The position numbers were made by a program, and so were the translations under genes. From positions 1,842 through 58,826 of the forward strand of contig NZ_CXOO01000002.1 in assembly GCF_001269385.1 (NCBI RefSeq): a stretch of DNA of 56,985 bases, given 5' to 3'. Origin of the DNA: Limnohabitans sp. DM1. Lineage in GTDB: Bacteria; Pseudomonadota; Gammaproteobacteria; Burkholderiales; Burkholderiaceae_C. Positions 18,348 to 26,701 of the stretch are shown piece by piece (the stretch's first letter is position 1; each line of letters begins with the position of its first letter). Below the pieces are notes generated by a model. It was given only the letters and a program-made list of their open reading frames with translations. It had not been told where the DNA came from and made no database searches.

Positions 18348-19313
18348 ATGGCCGAGGCCGATCCCCTGGTCACCCGTTACCTGGACCACGTCCGTTTTGA
18401 AAAACGCCTGGCCGAACGCACCTGCACGCTGTACCAGCTGGACCTGATTCGCCTGGCCGACATGGCCGCCGCCAGCCAGCTGCCTTTGCTGCAGGTGCAA
18501 ACCGGGCACATCCGCCGCTGGGTGGCCCAAATGCACAGTGCGGGCCGAAGTGGCCGTGGCATCGCCCTCATCCTCTCGGGCTGGCGGGGGTTTTATGCCT
18601 GGCTGGGCCGGGAAGGGCTGATCAGCCACAACCCGGTGGTCGATGTGCGCGCCCCCCGAGTCGCCAAGCCTTTGCCCAAGGCCCTGGGGGTGGATGATGC
18701 GGTGCAATTGGCCGAACACGAAGAATCCGGGGATGACCCCTGGCTTGAAGCACGGGATGCCGCCATGGTGGAGTTGCTGTATGGCTGTGGTCTGCGCGTG
18801 GCCGAGTTGACGGGGCTGGACGTGGTGGCCAGCACCGACGCGGCGCGTGCCGGGCGCGGCTGGATCGACCTGCAAAACGCCGAAGTGCAGGTGCAAGGCA
18901 AAGGCAGCAAGCGCCGCAGTGTGCCCTTGGGACGCTCGGCCCTCGAGGCGCTGGCGCATTGGCTGGCGGTGCGCCCCCAGCTGCCCGGCATGCTCACACA
19001 GCCTGCGCCTGGCGCGTCGAGTCTGGCACTGGCGCTTTTTCCCGGCCGCCATGGCACGCGCCTGACCCCACGGGCCGTCGAGCAACGTCTCAAACGTCGC
19101 AGCCTGTTGGCCGGGCTGGCCACGCCGGTTCACCCGCACATGCTGCGCCACTCCTTTGCCAGCCATGTGCTGCAGTCCAGCGGCGACCTGCGTGCCGTGC
19201 AAGAGTTGTTGGGCCACGCCAACATCACCACCACGCAGGTCTACACGCGGCTGGACTTTCAGCACCTGGCCAAGGCCTACGACGCGGCACACCCAAGGGC
19301 CAAGCGCAAATAA
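18348..19313 (+). CDS. xerC: Tyrosine recombinase XerC
   Basis: A 321-aa site-specific recombinase resolving chromosome dimers at dif together with XerD. It has an N-terminal SAM-like core-binding domain (about 5-100) and a C-terminal catalytic domain with the Arg of GCGLRVAEL, the Lys of QGKGSKRRSVPL, HxxR in HPHMLRHSFA, and LGHANITTTQVYT with the nucleophilic Tyr. It follows DUF484 as in the E. coli dapF-yigA-xerC operon. This context favours XerC over XerD or a phage integrase. Confidence 0.95.
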   Translation: MAEADPLVTRYLDHVRFEKRLAERTCTLYQLDLIRLADMAAASQLPLLQVQTGHIRRWVAQMHSAGRSGRGIALILSGWRGFYAWLGREGLISHNPVVDVRAPRVAKPLPKALGVDDAVQLAEHEESGDDPWLEARDAAMVELLYGCGLRVAELTGLDVVASTDAARAGRGWIDLQNAEVQVQGKGSKRRSVPLGRSALEALAHWLAVRPQLPGMLTQPAPGASSLALALFPGRHGTRLTPRAVEQRLKRRSLLAGLATPVHPHMLRHSFASHVLQSSGDLRAVQELLGHANITTTQVYTRLDFQHLAKAYDAAHPRAKRK

Positions 19314-19354
19314 GCCGGGTTGTCAGGTCCACCTTCGCAGTGCCTTCACCCAGC

Positions 19355-19376
19355 GTCGGACTCTGCGAGTACCGAC
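19355..19376 (+). repeat. Hairpin repeat, class I
   Basis: The 22-nt palindrome begins GTCGGACTC and ends GAGTACCGAC, followed by CTAC. It lies between xerC and rlmI. It belongs to a dispersed family with a constant GTCGG/CCGAC outer stem. Confidence 0.75.
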
Positions 19377-19403
19377 CTACGGGTGCAGGGCGGGTCTGTG
19401 CCC

Positions 19404-19409
19404 GACAAT
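19404..19409 (+). promoter_or_regulatory. -10-like GACAAT 7 nt before rlmI start
   Basis: GACAAT, then ACCCGCC, then the ATG at 19417. No Shine-Dalgarno and no good -35. The spacing fits a leaderless mRNA. Confidence 0.35.
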
Positions 19410-19416
19410 ACCCGCC

Positions 19417-20607
19417 ATGAAAACCATTCGACTCAAAGACGGCAAGGAACGCTCCTTGCTGCGCCGCCACCCCTGGGTGTTTGACTCTGCCATTGCCAAA
19501 GGCGGCGGCGATCCGGGCGAGACGGTGCGGGTGGAATCGCACGGCGGGCAATTTTTGGGCTGGGCCGCGTTCAGCCCGACTTCGCGCATCCGGGCGCGCA
19601 TCTGGAGTTTTGACGACAACCAGCGCATTGACGCGGCTTTCATCGAAACGCGCATCGCCCAAGCGGTGGCCGCGCGCCAGTGGTTTGACATCCAGAGCGA
19701 CGGTGTGCGTCTGGTGCATGGCGAGTCCGACGGGTTGCCGGGCCTCATCGTCGACCGCTATGCCGACACGCTGGTCGCCCAGTTCACCAGCTGCGGCACC
19801 GAGCGTTTCAAGTCGGTCATTGCCGATGCTTTGCTCAAAGTCACCGGCCTCACGCGCCTGTATGAACGTTCGGATGCCAATGTGCGCAACCTCGAGGGCC
19901 TGCCCGAAGTGACCGGCTGGTTGCGTGGCGAGGGGCCGACCGAGCTCACCATCCGGGAACACGACTGGCAGCTGACCCTGGACGTTGCCACCGGCCACAA
20001 AACAGGTTTCTATCTGGACCAGCGCGACAGCCGCCAGCGCTTTGCACAGCACACGCGCCACCGGCGGTTTGGCAAAGTGCTCAATTGCTACTGCTACACC
20101 GGCGGCTTCACGGTGGCCGCGCTGGCGGGTGGGGCTGGGCATGTCACATCCATCGACTCATCCGGCCCGGCGCTCGACCGTGCCCGGGCTCATGTGCGCA
20201 TGAATGGCTTTGACGAGTCCCGAGCCACCTTCATGGACGCCGATGTGAACGCCAGCCTGCGCGCCTTCATCGAAGCGGGCGAGACCTTTGATGCCATCGT
20301 GTTGGACCCGCCGAAGTTCGCGCCCACGGCCGCACACGCCGCACACGCCGAACGCGCCGCCCGCGCCTACAAGGACATCAACCGCCTGGCCTTCAAGCTG
20401 TTGCCCCCCGGCGGCGAGTTGTTCACTTACTCCTGCTCGGGCGGCATCAGCGCCGACTTGTTCCACAAAATCGTGGCTTCGGCCGGCACCGATGCGGGTG
20501 TGGATGGTTTCATCAGCGAACGCCTGCAAGGCGCGCCAGACCACCCGATGACGATCAACTTCCCGGAGGGCGAATATTTGAAGGGTTTGGTGGTGGTGCG
20601 CAAATGA
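19417..20607 (+). CDS. rlmI: 23S rRNA m5C1962 methyltransferase, RlmI family
   Basis: A 396-aa class I rRNA methyltransferase. The N-terminal PUA domain (KTIRLKDGKERSLLRRHPWV to about 80) is followed by an EEHUD-like middle domain. The SAM-binding Rossmann fold includes VLNCYCYTGGFTVAAL, the acidic VTSIDSSGPAL, the IVLDPPKFAP motif and the Cys-bearing FTYSCSGGIS. It methylates C5 of C1962 (E. coli numbering) of 23S rRNA. The longer upstream frame overlaps xerC and lacks homology, so ATG 19417 is the start. Confidence 0.93.
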   Translation: MKTIRLKDGKERSLLRRHPWVFDSAIAKGGGDPGETVRVESHGGQFLGWAAFSPTSRIRARIWSFDDNQRIDAAFIETRIAQAVAARQWFDIQSDGVRLVHGESDGLPGLIVDRYADTLVAQFTSCGTERFKSVIADALLKVTGLTRLYERSDANVRNLEGLPEVTGWLRGEGPTELTIREHDWQLTLDVATGHKTGFYLDQRDSRQRFAQHTRHRRFGKVLNCYCYTGGFTVAALAGGAGHVTSIDSSGPALDRARAHVRMNGFDESRATFMDADVNASLRAFIEAGETFDAIVLDPPKFAPTAAHAAHAERAARAYKDINRLAFKLLPPGGELFTYSCSGGISADLFHKIVASAGTDAGVDGFISERLQGAPDHPMTINFPEGEYLKGLVVVRK

Positions 20608-20795
20608 AGTTCAGGGCATGGACACAGCGTTGTGTTTGTGCCGCCGCGCTTGGCACCGTTTCAGGCTGATTGCAACGCCTGAGTGTCCCCTGCCCTGCCG
20701 GGGTCTGAGTGCGCCCACGTTTGGGGCGTCATCTCAGGCTTGATTCATCAACCCTCAAGGCACGCCACTCACCAGGGGCGACTTGCGCCAAAGAC

Positions 20796-21953
20796 TTACA
20801 GCTTGGCTTTTTCGCAGTCAGGCCCCTCGGCACCCCTGTGAAGGGCTTTGGCGCAGGGCATTTGACACAGCTCACCTTGCTGGGCAGGGCAAACGCGGTT
20901 GAAGGTGACGACATGGTCCACCTCGGCGCGGATACCGATCCATTCGCCGAGTTTGTGGTCGTGGTGGCTGGGCACATGGGCCATCAGTTGCTCACCCGTG
21001 GCCAGACGCAGCGTGTACAAAAACTCTGAGCCGCGAAAAGCTTTTCGAGTGATTTGCGCTTTCACCGGGGCATCGTCGTCGTGCACGATGTCGTCGGCCC
21101 GCAGCAGCACGTCACACTGGCCGTCTTCAAACGCGCAAGGCAAAGGGCATTCGGCCACATCGCGCAACTCACCCACCGGGGTACTGACCAAGATGTGTCC
21201 GTCCACTTCGCGCAGCGTGGCAGGGGTGAACACGCCATGGCCAATGAAATCGGCCACAAAGCGGGTGGCCGGGCGATGATAAAGGCTGTAGGCATCGTCC
21301 CACTGATGCAGCTGCCCTTCGTTCATGACGCCGATCACGTCACCAATGGCAAAAGCTTCAAGCTGGTCGTGCGTGACCAGCAAGGCTGTGGCCTTGGCGG
21401 CTTTGAGGATGTTGCGCACCTCGTGGGCCAGGCGCTCTCGCAGGTCGATGTCCAGGTTGGAAAACGGCTCATCCAGCAGCAACAAGTCGGGTTTGGGCGC
21501 CAGGGCGCGGGCCAGCGCCACACGTTGCTGTTGCCCCCCCGAGAGTTCGTGCGGAAACCGCTTTTCCGCGCCGTCCAGCCCCACCAGTTTGAGCACTTCG
21601 GCCACGCGGGCCTGGCGTTCGGTCTTAGGCAGGTGTTCCAGCCCAAAGCCCACGTTGCGCCCGACGTCCATGTGCGGAAACAGCGCATAGTCCTGAAACA
21701 CCATGCCGATGCGGCGGCGTTCGGCAGGCTCGGTGTGGCCCTTTTCGCTCACCACCCGGTTGGACAGCAGGATCTGGCCGCCCGATATCGGCTCCAGCCC
21801 CGCCACGGCACGCAACAAGGTGGTTTTGCCGCAGCCCGACGGCCCGATCAGCACCCCGATGTCACCGGAGCGCAGACCCAGGTTGACCCCCCGCACGGCA
21901 GGCGTTGGGCTTGCGGGGTATTGGATGTCCAGTTGGCGCAATTCAAGAAACAT
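20796..21953 (-). CDS. ABC transporter ATP-binding protein, FbpC/PotA type
   Basis: A 385-aa ATPase with Walker A GPSGCGKTT (about residue 38), Q-loop VFQDYALFPHM, signature LSGGQQQRVALARA, Walker B LLLLDEPFSNLD and H-loop VTHDQLEAF. A C-terminal TOBE-type domain follows (about 240-350). This group energises Fe3+, spermidine or sulfate importers and may serve the orphan permease at 2791-4422. The last about 35 residues are unusual, with four Cys (VCPAQQGELCQMPCAKAL, then PDCEKAKL). Start ATG 21953 (MFLELRQL) is 7 nt after TACAAT; an ATG three codons upstream is possible. Confidence 0.9.
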   Translation of the reverse strand: MFLELRQLDIQYPASPTPAVRGVNLGLRSGDIGVLIGPSGCGKTTLLRAVAGLEPISGGQILLSNRVVSEKGHTEPAERRRIGMVFQDYALFPHMDVGRNVGFGLEHLPKTERQARVAEVLKLVGLDGAEKRFPHELSGGQQQRVALARALAPKPDLLLLDEPFSNLDIDLRERLAHEVRNILKAAKATALLVTHDQLEAFAIGDVIGVMNEGQLHQWDDAYSLYHRPATRFVADFIGHGVFTPATLREVDGHILVSTPVGELRDVAECPLPCAFEDGQCDVLLRADDIVHDDDAPVKAQITRKAFRGSEFLYTLRLATGEQLMAHVPSHHDHKLGEWIGIRAEVDHVVTFNRVCPAQQGELCQMPCAKALHRGAEGPDCEKAKL

Positions 21954-21960
21954 GAAGGGC

Positions 21961-21966
21961 ATTGTA
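21961..21966 (-). promoter_or_regulatory. -10-like TACAAT 7 nt before ABC ATPase start
   Basis: TACAAT, then GCCCTTC, then the ATG at 21953. TTGGGA lies 16 nt further upstream as a fair -35. There is no Shine-Dalgarno in the 7-nt gap, so a leaderless mRNA is likely. Confidence 0.5.
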
Positions 21967-22119
21967 GGCAGGTTGAAAGCCATCCCAAGGGGTGCTTGAA
22001 TGGCAAGTGTGCTGCGCACGCTTGTATCGAATCACCTTGTTCGCTGTTCCGGGCTTGATTCGCAGCTCCCGCAAGCCGATCACCTGACGCACACCATTGG
22101 ATGTGCTCGGTTGTGGTGT

Positions 22120-22443
22120 TTATGCAGCGTCTTGCGCGGGGTCTTCGTCGCCGCCCTGCGCCTTGAGCACGCGCATGCCGTGCTTGCTCAAAATCTCCAC
22201 ATACACCGAGGTAGCGCCGGTTTTGGCCGCAGCGTCTACCGCTTCGATCACGGCGCCCACGCGCACCACTTCGGCGGTGTCGGCGCTCAGGCCCACTTTG
22301 CAGTCAAAGTCCCAAAAGTCCACGCCCTTGGGCACGTCACGGCTGCGTTCGCGTTTGAAGTATTTGCGGATCTCGTGTTTGACGGCTTCAAGCACGCGGT
22401 CAGGGTGCTTGCCTTCGGCTTGCAGGGGAAAGTTCTTTTTCAT
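22120..22443 (-). CDS. DUF6172 family protein
   Basis: A 107-aa protein starting MKKNFPLQAEGKHPDRVLEA. It contains a basic helix (KHEIRKYFKRERSRDVPKG), a GVDFWDFDCKVG segment and an alpha/beta region (VRVGAVIEAVDAAAKTG ... VYVEILSKHGM). From memory it matches the short conserved DUF6172 family, whose function is unknown. The in-frame extension to 22575 is rejected because homology begins at MKKNF. The acidic, Gln-rich C-terminus is probably disordered. It is divergent from the vapBC-like pair. Confidence 0.75.
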   Translation of the reverse strand: MKKNFPLQAEGKHPDRVLEAVKHEIRKYFKRERSRDVPKGVDFWDFDCKVGLSADTAEVVRVGAVIEAVDAAAKTGATSVYVEILSKHGMRVLKAQGGDEDPAQDAA

Positions 22444-22558
22444 GGGGGGTCCTGAGGGGTGGGCAAGCGCCCGGTCCGGACGTGAATGCAGGGGCGGATT
22501 ATCGCCGGTTTGCTCGGCCAGCTCTGGGCTGGTGCACGGGCAGAGAGGTGATTGCCCT

Positions 22559-22598
22559 TGCATGATTTGATGCATTCATGCAAAAATGCAAACATGCG
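22559..22598 (+). promoter_or_regulatory. TGCAT-repeat operator at the vapBC start
   Basis: The motif TGCAT or its complement ATGCA occurs at 22559, 22571, 22578 and 22586, and ATGC at 22594, roughly every 7-12 bp. The centre is a perfect palindrome, TGCATTCATGCA, at 22571-22582. It overlaps the antitoxin ATG (22594). This is a likely autoregulatory site for the ribbon-helix-helix antitoxin (inference). Confidence 0.55.
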
Positions 22599-22878
22599 AA
22601 CTTCACTTGATTTCCCTGATGCGCTGTTCAAGCACCTCAAAACCCGGGCCGCCCAAGAGGGTCGGACCCTGCGCGACCTGGTCATTGAGCTGGTGGAGCG
22701 GGGCTTGACTGCCCGCGAGGTGGTGGACCCGCAAAAGCGGTTTTTGGCGCGCCCCCCGGTGATTCCAAGTCAAGGCCCCATGGCCCTGCCGGTGAGCCAG
22801 ATGACCAATGCCGATCTGTATGCGTTGATCAACGAGGAAGACGATGAGCGAACCATCCAGCTCTTGGGGCGTCGCTGA
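22594..22878 (+). CDS. VapB-like ribbon-helix-helix antitoxin
   Basis: A 94-aa protein with an N-terminal RHH DNA-binding domain (MRTSLDFPDALFKHLKTRAA, then GRTLRDLVIELVERGL, residues 1-45) and a C-terminal tail ending NADLYALINEEDDERTIQLL that would bind the toxin. The start is placed at ATG 22594, where the RHH strand begins; the 14-codon upstream extension is not conserved in character. It overlaps the PIN gene by 35 bp, the usual antitoxin-first order. TGCAT repeats at its start probably serve autorepression. Confidence 0.8.
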   Translation: MRTSLDFPDALFKHLKTRAAQEGRTLRDLVIELVERGLTAREVVDPQKRFLARPPVIPSQGPMALPVSQMTNADLYALINEEDDERTIQLLGRR

Positions 22879-23356
22879 GGCCTCGGCCAACTGGCGCTTG
22901 GCAGCGGGCGATTTGCTCGATGTGAACGTGTGGGTAGGTTTGTGCAGTGCCGCGCACCCGTTTCACGCTGCGGCCATGCGCTATTGGCAATCGGCATGCG
23001 AAGCCGACACGCCTTTGTGGTTTTGTCGCACCACCATGATGGGTTTGGTGCGGGTGCTGTCACAGCCGCGCGCAATGGGTCCCAATGCTTTGAATTTGTC
23101 CCAGGCCATGGCCCTGTACCGTCAATGGCTGGACACACCTGCAGTGGGTTTGTTGGCCGATCCCCCAGGTTTGGATGACGCGATTGAGCAGCTGCTGGGG
23201 CGACGTGGCGAAACCCAACCCATTCGCTTGTGGACCGACTTGTGTCTGGCGGCTACAGCCCAAAGTTCAGGCCTGCGCATGGTCACCTTTGACCGTGACT
23301 TTGAGCGTTTTGGTCTGGAGCGTTGCCTGGTGTTGCCGGGTCAGAGTCCCGACTGA
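22844..23356 (+). CDS. VapC-like PIN-domain toxin
   Basis: A 170-aa PIN ribonuclease. The first acidic residue is in GDLLDVNVWVGL (about Asp26), and the C-terminal cluster is LWTDLCLAATAQ and MVTFDRDFERF. The helix that usually carries a conserved Glu reads MMGLVRVLSQP, as in the TA-associated PIN group with LVRVL. The predicted role is tRNA or rRNA cleavage when freed from the antitoxin. The first about 18 residues overlap the antitoxin gene, so the true start may be slightly internal. The 3' end overlaps the convergent barrel gene by 16 bp. Confidence 0.8.
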   Translation: MSEPSSSWGVAEASANWRLAAGDLLDVNVWVGLCSAAHPFHAAAMRYWQSACEADTPLWFCRTTMMGLVRVLSQPRAMGPNALNLSQAMALYRQWLDTPAVGLLADPPGLDDAIEQLLGRRGETQPIRLWTDLCLAATAQSSGLRMVTFDRDFERFGLERCLVLPGQSPD

Positions 23357-23847
23357 AACCGGAATTTGAGCTGAAAGCTCAGCGCGCCATACAGGCGGTC
23401 TTTGAGCGGCAGCACCAGCGCCACGTTCAGACCCCAATGCCCACTTTCGTAAGTCGCGGTGGGGATGAGTGCCGGAAACCAGCCGCCGTTAAACGCCTTG
23501 GGGTAGCCGTTGAACGCGCCGCCAACCACCCCCAGTTTCAGGGGGCCGAGGTGCCAAGGTTGGTAGTAAGCCCCAAAATAACTGGAGTTCGCGTCGTTGC
23601 TGCTGATGAAACGCCCGGCTGTGACGCTCCAACGTTCGTCCAGGGTGTACTCCAAGCCCAGCCCAGGATTGGCGTTGCGAAGTCCTTTGTCAGCGTCAAA
23701 GTGCGCCGAATAAAACCCGGCGTTGACCCACAGGCGGTTGGCGTCGAACTCGGCTTTTGCTGCGCCGCCTATCGTGCACAGCACAGCCAAGTTGACGGCT
23801 TTGAGGGAAGAGCCCAAGACCAGATCAGGTGGAACTGGCAATTTCAC
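23341..23847 (-). CDS. Small outer-membrane beta-barrel protein, PagP-like
   Basis: I place the start at GTG 23845-23847. GGAGA sits 7 nt upstream, and the product (168 aa) then opens with a signal peptide: a hydrophobic stretch, NLAVLCTIGGAAKA, with cleavage after AKA. The rest is rich in alternating aromatic/Gly strands: LWVNAGFYSAHFD, SSYFGAYYQPWHLGPLKLG, NGGWFPALIPTATYE, LYGALSFQLKFRF. It ends in Phe-rich strand residues typical of outer-membrane barrels. It resembles PagP-like exported proteins of Burkholderiales; palmitoyl transfer is not shown. The longer frame to 24066 overlaps hemL and is discarded. Confidence 0.72.
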   Translation of the reverse strand: MKLPVPPDLVLGSSLKAVNLAVLCTIGGAAKAEFDANRLWVNAGFYSAHFDADKGLRNANPGLGLEYTLDERWSVTAGRFISSNDANSSYFGAYYQPWHLGPLKLGVVGGAFNGYPKAFNGGWFPALIPTATYESGHWGLNVALVLPLKDRLYGALSFQLKFRFQSGL

Positions 23848-23935
23848 AGGTATCTCTCCATACAAGCCCAAGCTGCGGGCGATGTTTTTGGGGCGTGTGC
23901 CACGCCCATCGCCCACAGGGTGGGCTCCCACAAAG

Positions 23936-25231
23936 TCAGAGGGTTTTGAACACTTCGCCCGCCACGCGCACCGTTTCGGCAATGTCGGCTTCGGTGTGGG
24001 CGGCGCTGACAAAACCGGCTTCGTACAAAGCGGGGGCAATGTAGACACCGCCGTCCAGCAAACCATGGAACAGTTTGTTGAACTTGGGGCTGTCGCTGGT
24101 CATGACTTTGGCGTAGTTTTGCGGCAGCTCGGGCAGCAAGAAAAAGCCGAACATGCCCCCCTGGCAGTCGGCGCTGAAGGGCACGCCTGCCCCAGCGGCT
24201 GCGCCTTTGAGGCCGTCAACCAGGCTTTGGGTGCGGGCGCTGAGCGCATCCCAAAAGCCGGGCTTGGCGATCTCGCGCAGCGTGGTCAGGCCGCAGGCGG
24301 TGGCCACCGGGTTGCCGCTGAGCGTGCCCGCCTGGTAAACCGGGCCGGTGGGGGCCAGCTGGCGCATGATGTCGCGCGGGCCGCCAAAGGCCGCCAGCGG
24401 CATGCCACCGCCAATCACTTTGCCCAGCACCGTCATGTCAGGCTTGAAGCCGGGGATCAGACCGGCGTACACGCTTTGCGCGCTGCCCAGGGCCACGCGG
24501 AAGCCGGACATGACTTCGTCAAACACCAGCAAAGCGCCATGCTCGGTGCACAGCTCGCGGCAGCGTTTCATGAAAGGCACGCTGGCGCGCACAAAGTTCA
24601 TGTTGCCCGCGATGGGCTCGATCATCACGCAGGCCAGTTCTTTGCCGTGCAGGGCAAAGGCTTCTTCCAGCTGCTGGATGTTGTTGTATTCCAGCACCAA
24701 GGTATCGCGCACCACTTCGGGGGGCACACCGGCGCTGGTGGGGTTGCCAAAGGTGGCCAGGCCGGAGCCGGCCTTGACCAGCAGCGCATCGGCGTGGCCG
24801 TGGTAGCAGCCCTCAAACTTGATGAACTTGCTGCGGCCCGTGGCACCCCGTGCCAGGCGCAGGGCGCTCATGCCCGCTTCGGTGCCCGAGCTGACCAGGC
24901 GCACCATTTCCATGGACGGAACATGCTTGAGGATTTCTTCAGCCAGCTCGATTTCGCGTTCGGTGGGTGCGCCAAACGAGAAACCGTCGAGGGCCGCTTT
25001 TTGCACGGCTTCGAGCACCGCGGGGTGACCGTGGCCCAGGATCATGGGACCCCAGGAGCCGATGTAGTCGATGTATTTCTGGCCGTTGGCGTCCCAGAAA
25101 TAAGCGCCTTGGGCGCGTTGCACAAAGCGGGGCGTGCCACCTACGGCGCGAAAGGCACGCACGGGCGAGTTCACGCCCCCGGGGATCACCTGGGCGGCGC
25201 GGTCAAAAAGGGTTTGGTTACGGTCGGTCAT
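23936..25231 (-). CDS. hemL: Glutamate-1-semialdehyde 2,1-aminomutase
   Basis: A 431-aa PLP enzyme making 5-aminolevulinate from glutamate-1-semialdehyde in C5-pathway tetrapyrrole synthesis. It begins [20 protein letters not shown]. It has [16 protein letters not shown], the cofactor-site [16 protein letters not shown] and the PLP lysine in [17 protein letters not shown] (about residue 270). ATG 25231 has a GGAGA 8 nt upstream. It lies 17 bp after thiD on the same strand, so the two are probably co-transcribed. Confidence 0.97.
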   Translation of the reverse strand: MTDRNQTLFDRAAQVIPGGVNSPVRAFRAVGGTPRFVQRAQGAYFWDANGQKYIDYIGSWGPMILGHGHPAVLEAVQKAALDGFSFGAPTEREIELAEEILKHVPSMEMVRLVSSGTEAGMSALRLARGATGRSKFIKFEGCYHGHADALLVKAGSGLATFGNPTSAGVPPEVVRDTLVLEYNNIQQLEEAFALHGKELACVMIEPIAGNMNFVRASVPFMKRCRELCTEHGALLVFDEVMSGFRVALGSAQSVYAGLIPGFKPDMTVLGKVIGGGMPLAAFGGPRDIMRQLAPTGPVYQAGTLSGNPVATACGLTTLREIAKPGFWDALSARTQSLVDGLKGAAAGAGVPFSADCQGGMFGFFLLPELPQNYAKVMTSDSPKFNKLFHGLLDGGVYIAPALYEAGFVSAAHTEADIAETVRVAGEVFKTL

Positions 25232-25248
25232 TGTTTTTGTCTCCGGCT

Positions 25249-26199
25249 TCAATGTTTGGTTTCGTTAAATGGCACTTCAAAGTAATCAGCACCAGGATGA
25301 GCGTCGGCGTCGGCGTCGTCGTCTTCTGACGCACCTTCTTCGTCGTCGGGCAGTGCCCAAAACAGACGGTCAGGAATAACCTGCCCCATGCCGGGCCGAA
25401 AGCCTTCGTCCAGGCAGCGGTCCAGGTAATGCAAGGCTTCGCTGGTGGCTTCGGGCAAGTCCATGCCGGTGGCCAGCAAAGCGGCCAGCGCGGCAGTCAG
25501 GGTGTCACCCGCCCCCACAAAGATGGCCTCGATGCGTTCAAATTTTTCGTGGCCCAACACCGTCTCGGGTGTGGCCAGCACATTGTCGATGTACTGCTCG
25601 GGCAGGGGCATACCCGTGACCAGGGTGTAAGGCACGCCCAATTCGGCCGCAGCCTTGGCAATGTCACGCGGACCAGGATTGCGCTCACCCGTCCATTCGG
25701 GCAGCAGCCAACGGCGCAGCGTGCTGTGGTGGCCCACCAGCACACTGGTTTGAGGCAGCAGCAGTTCGCGAAAAGCGTCCAGATAGACGTCAATCTTGTC
25801 TTCTTCCCACCACGACAGATTTGGCATGTACGCCACCACGGGCACGCCGTCGTAGTCGTCGGCCAGCTCGGCAATGGTGGCCAGGTTTTCCGGGGTGCCC
25901 ACAAAGCCGACTTTGATGACTTGCACCGGCATGTCTTCCGCGACCGCACGGGCCTGGTCGTGAACAGCCTCTTCATCCAAGGGGTAGAAATCGGTGATGC
26001 TGGTGGTATCCCGAACATAAGCGCCGGTGCAAATGGGCAGGCAATGTGCACCGACCGACGCCATGGCGGTGGCGTCAGAGGTCAAACCACCCGCCCCACT
26101 GGGGTCATTGGCGTTGAACGACAAAATGCAGGCCAAACCGGCAGATTCGTCCGACTCAGGCTCGTCGCTGTCGGAAAATGGTGAGTTGTGATCGGTCAT
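25249..26199 (-). CDS. thiD: Hydroxymethylpyrimidine/phosphomethylpyrimidine kinase
   Basis: A 316-aa ribokinase-fold kinase of thiamine synthesis. The substrate segment [20 protein letters not shown] (about 30-49) corresponds to the SDPSGGAGIQAD motif of ThiD, and the anion-hole/catalytic Asp motif is [14 protein letters not shown] (about 227-240). Compared with E. coli ThiD, both ends are extended and acidic ([10 protein letters not shown] near the N-terminus, [17 protein letters not shown] near the C-terminus). The start is ATG 26199. The hemL-thiD//rubredoxin arrangement is conserved in Burkholderiales. Confidence 0.85.
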   Translation of the reverse strand: MTDHNSPFSDSDEPESDESAGLACILSFNANDPSGAGGLTSDATAMASVGAHCLPICTGAYVRDTTSITDFYPLDEEAVHDQARAVAEDMPVQVIKVGFVGTPENLATIAELADDYDGVPVVAYMPNLSWWEEDKIDVYLDAFRELLLPQTSVLVGHHSTLRRWLLPEWTGERNPGPRDIAKAAAELGVPYTLVTGMPLPEQYIDNVLATPETVLGHEKFERIEAIFVGAGDTLTAALAALLATGMDLPEATSEALHYLDRCLDEGFRPGMGQVIPDRLFWALPDDEEGASEDDDADADAHPGADYFEVPFNETKH

Positions 26200-26303
26200 G
26201 GCAGCGGATGGCGGGAAGGGCTTCAGAGGGTCTTCAGCCGGGCACGCAGCGCGGCCCGATACAATCAAATCATTCTATTCGACTCTCTGATTGCGATACT
26301 GTG

Positions 26304-26474
26304 ATGGAACACAAAACTTGGATGTGCCTGATTTGCGGCTGGATTTACGACGAGGCCCAAGGCGACCCCGAACACGGCATTGCACCCGGCACCAAATGGG
26401 AAGACGTGCCCATGAACTGGACCTGCCCCGAATGTGCTGCCCGCAAAGAAGACTTCGAGATGGTCGCGATCTGA
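26304..26474 (+). CDS. Rubredoxin
   Basis: A 56-aa electron carrier with one Fe bound by four Cys: CLICGWIYDEAQG (Cys8 and Cys11) and CPECAARKEDF (Cys near 41 and 44). It has the usual Tyr/Trp core and GTKWEDVP. Start ATG 26304; GATACT lies three bases upstream of the start and may be a -10. It is divergent from thiD. Partners (for instance a rubredoxin reductase or hydroxylase) are not in the window. Confidence 0.95.
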   Translation: MEHKTWMCLICGWIYDEAQGDPEHGIAPGTKWEDVPMNWTCPECAARKEDFEMVAI

Positions 26475-26503
26475 TCGCCCTCCAGCCACTTGTATTTGGG
26501 TAG

Positions 26504-26525
26504 GTCGGTGGTCAAAGACCCCGAC
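26504..26525 (+). repeat. Hairpin repeat, class III
   Basis: A 22-nt hairpin with outer stem GTCGG/CCGAC and inner stem GGTC-AA-GACC, preceded by GTAG-like TAG. It lies between the convergent rubredoxin and photolyase genes. Confidence 0.7.
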
Positions 26526-26580
26526 AAAATGCCCGCTGATCCGCAGCGCCGACATCGGCGCGATGTGTTGATTAAGCCAT

Positions 26581-26602
26581 GTCGGACTCTGCGAGTGCCG
26601 AC
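26581..26602 (+). repeat. Hairpin repeat, class I
   Basis: A 22-nt hairpin, GTCGG-ACTC-TGC-GAGTG-CCGAC, with CAT before and CTGC after. Nearly identical to the copies at 19355 and 42345. Confidence 0.75.
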
Positions 26603-26646
26603 CTGCGGCAGCCTCGCAGCCTGCTCAGGCGTGCATCAGCGCAGGT

Positions 26647-26667
26647 GTCAGGGCTGAAGCCACCGAC
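26647..26667 (+). repeat. Hairpin repeat, class II (degenerate outer stem)
   Basis: GTCAG-GGCT-GA-AGCC-ACCGAC, one mismatch in the outer stem. The third hairpin within the 227-bp gap between rubredoxin and photolyase. Confidence 0.6.
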
Positions 26668-26701
26668 TTGCGGCCCATGTATTGACGGACAAACCGCATG
26701 A

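Noticed and set aside
23847..24066. ATG-started N-terminal extension of the small barrel protein
   Set aside because: It lies mostly inside hemL, while a GTG start with GGAGA and a clean signal peptide explains the gene.
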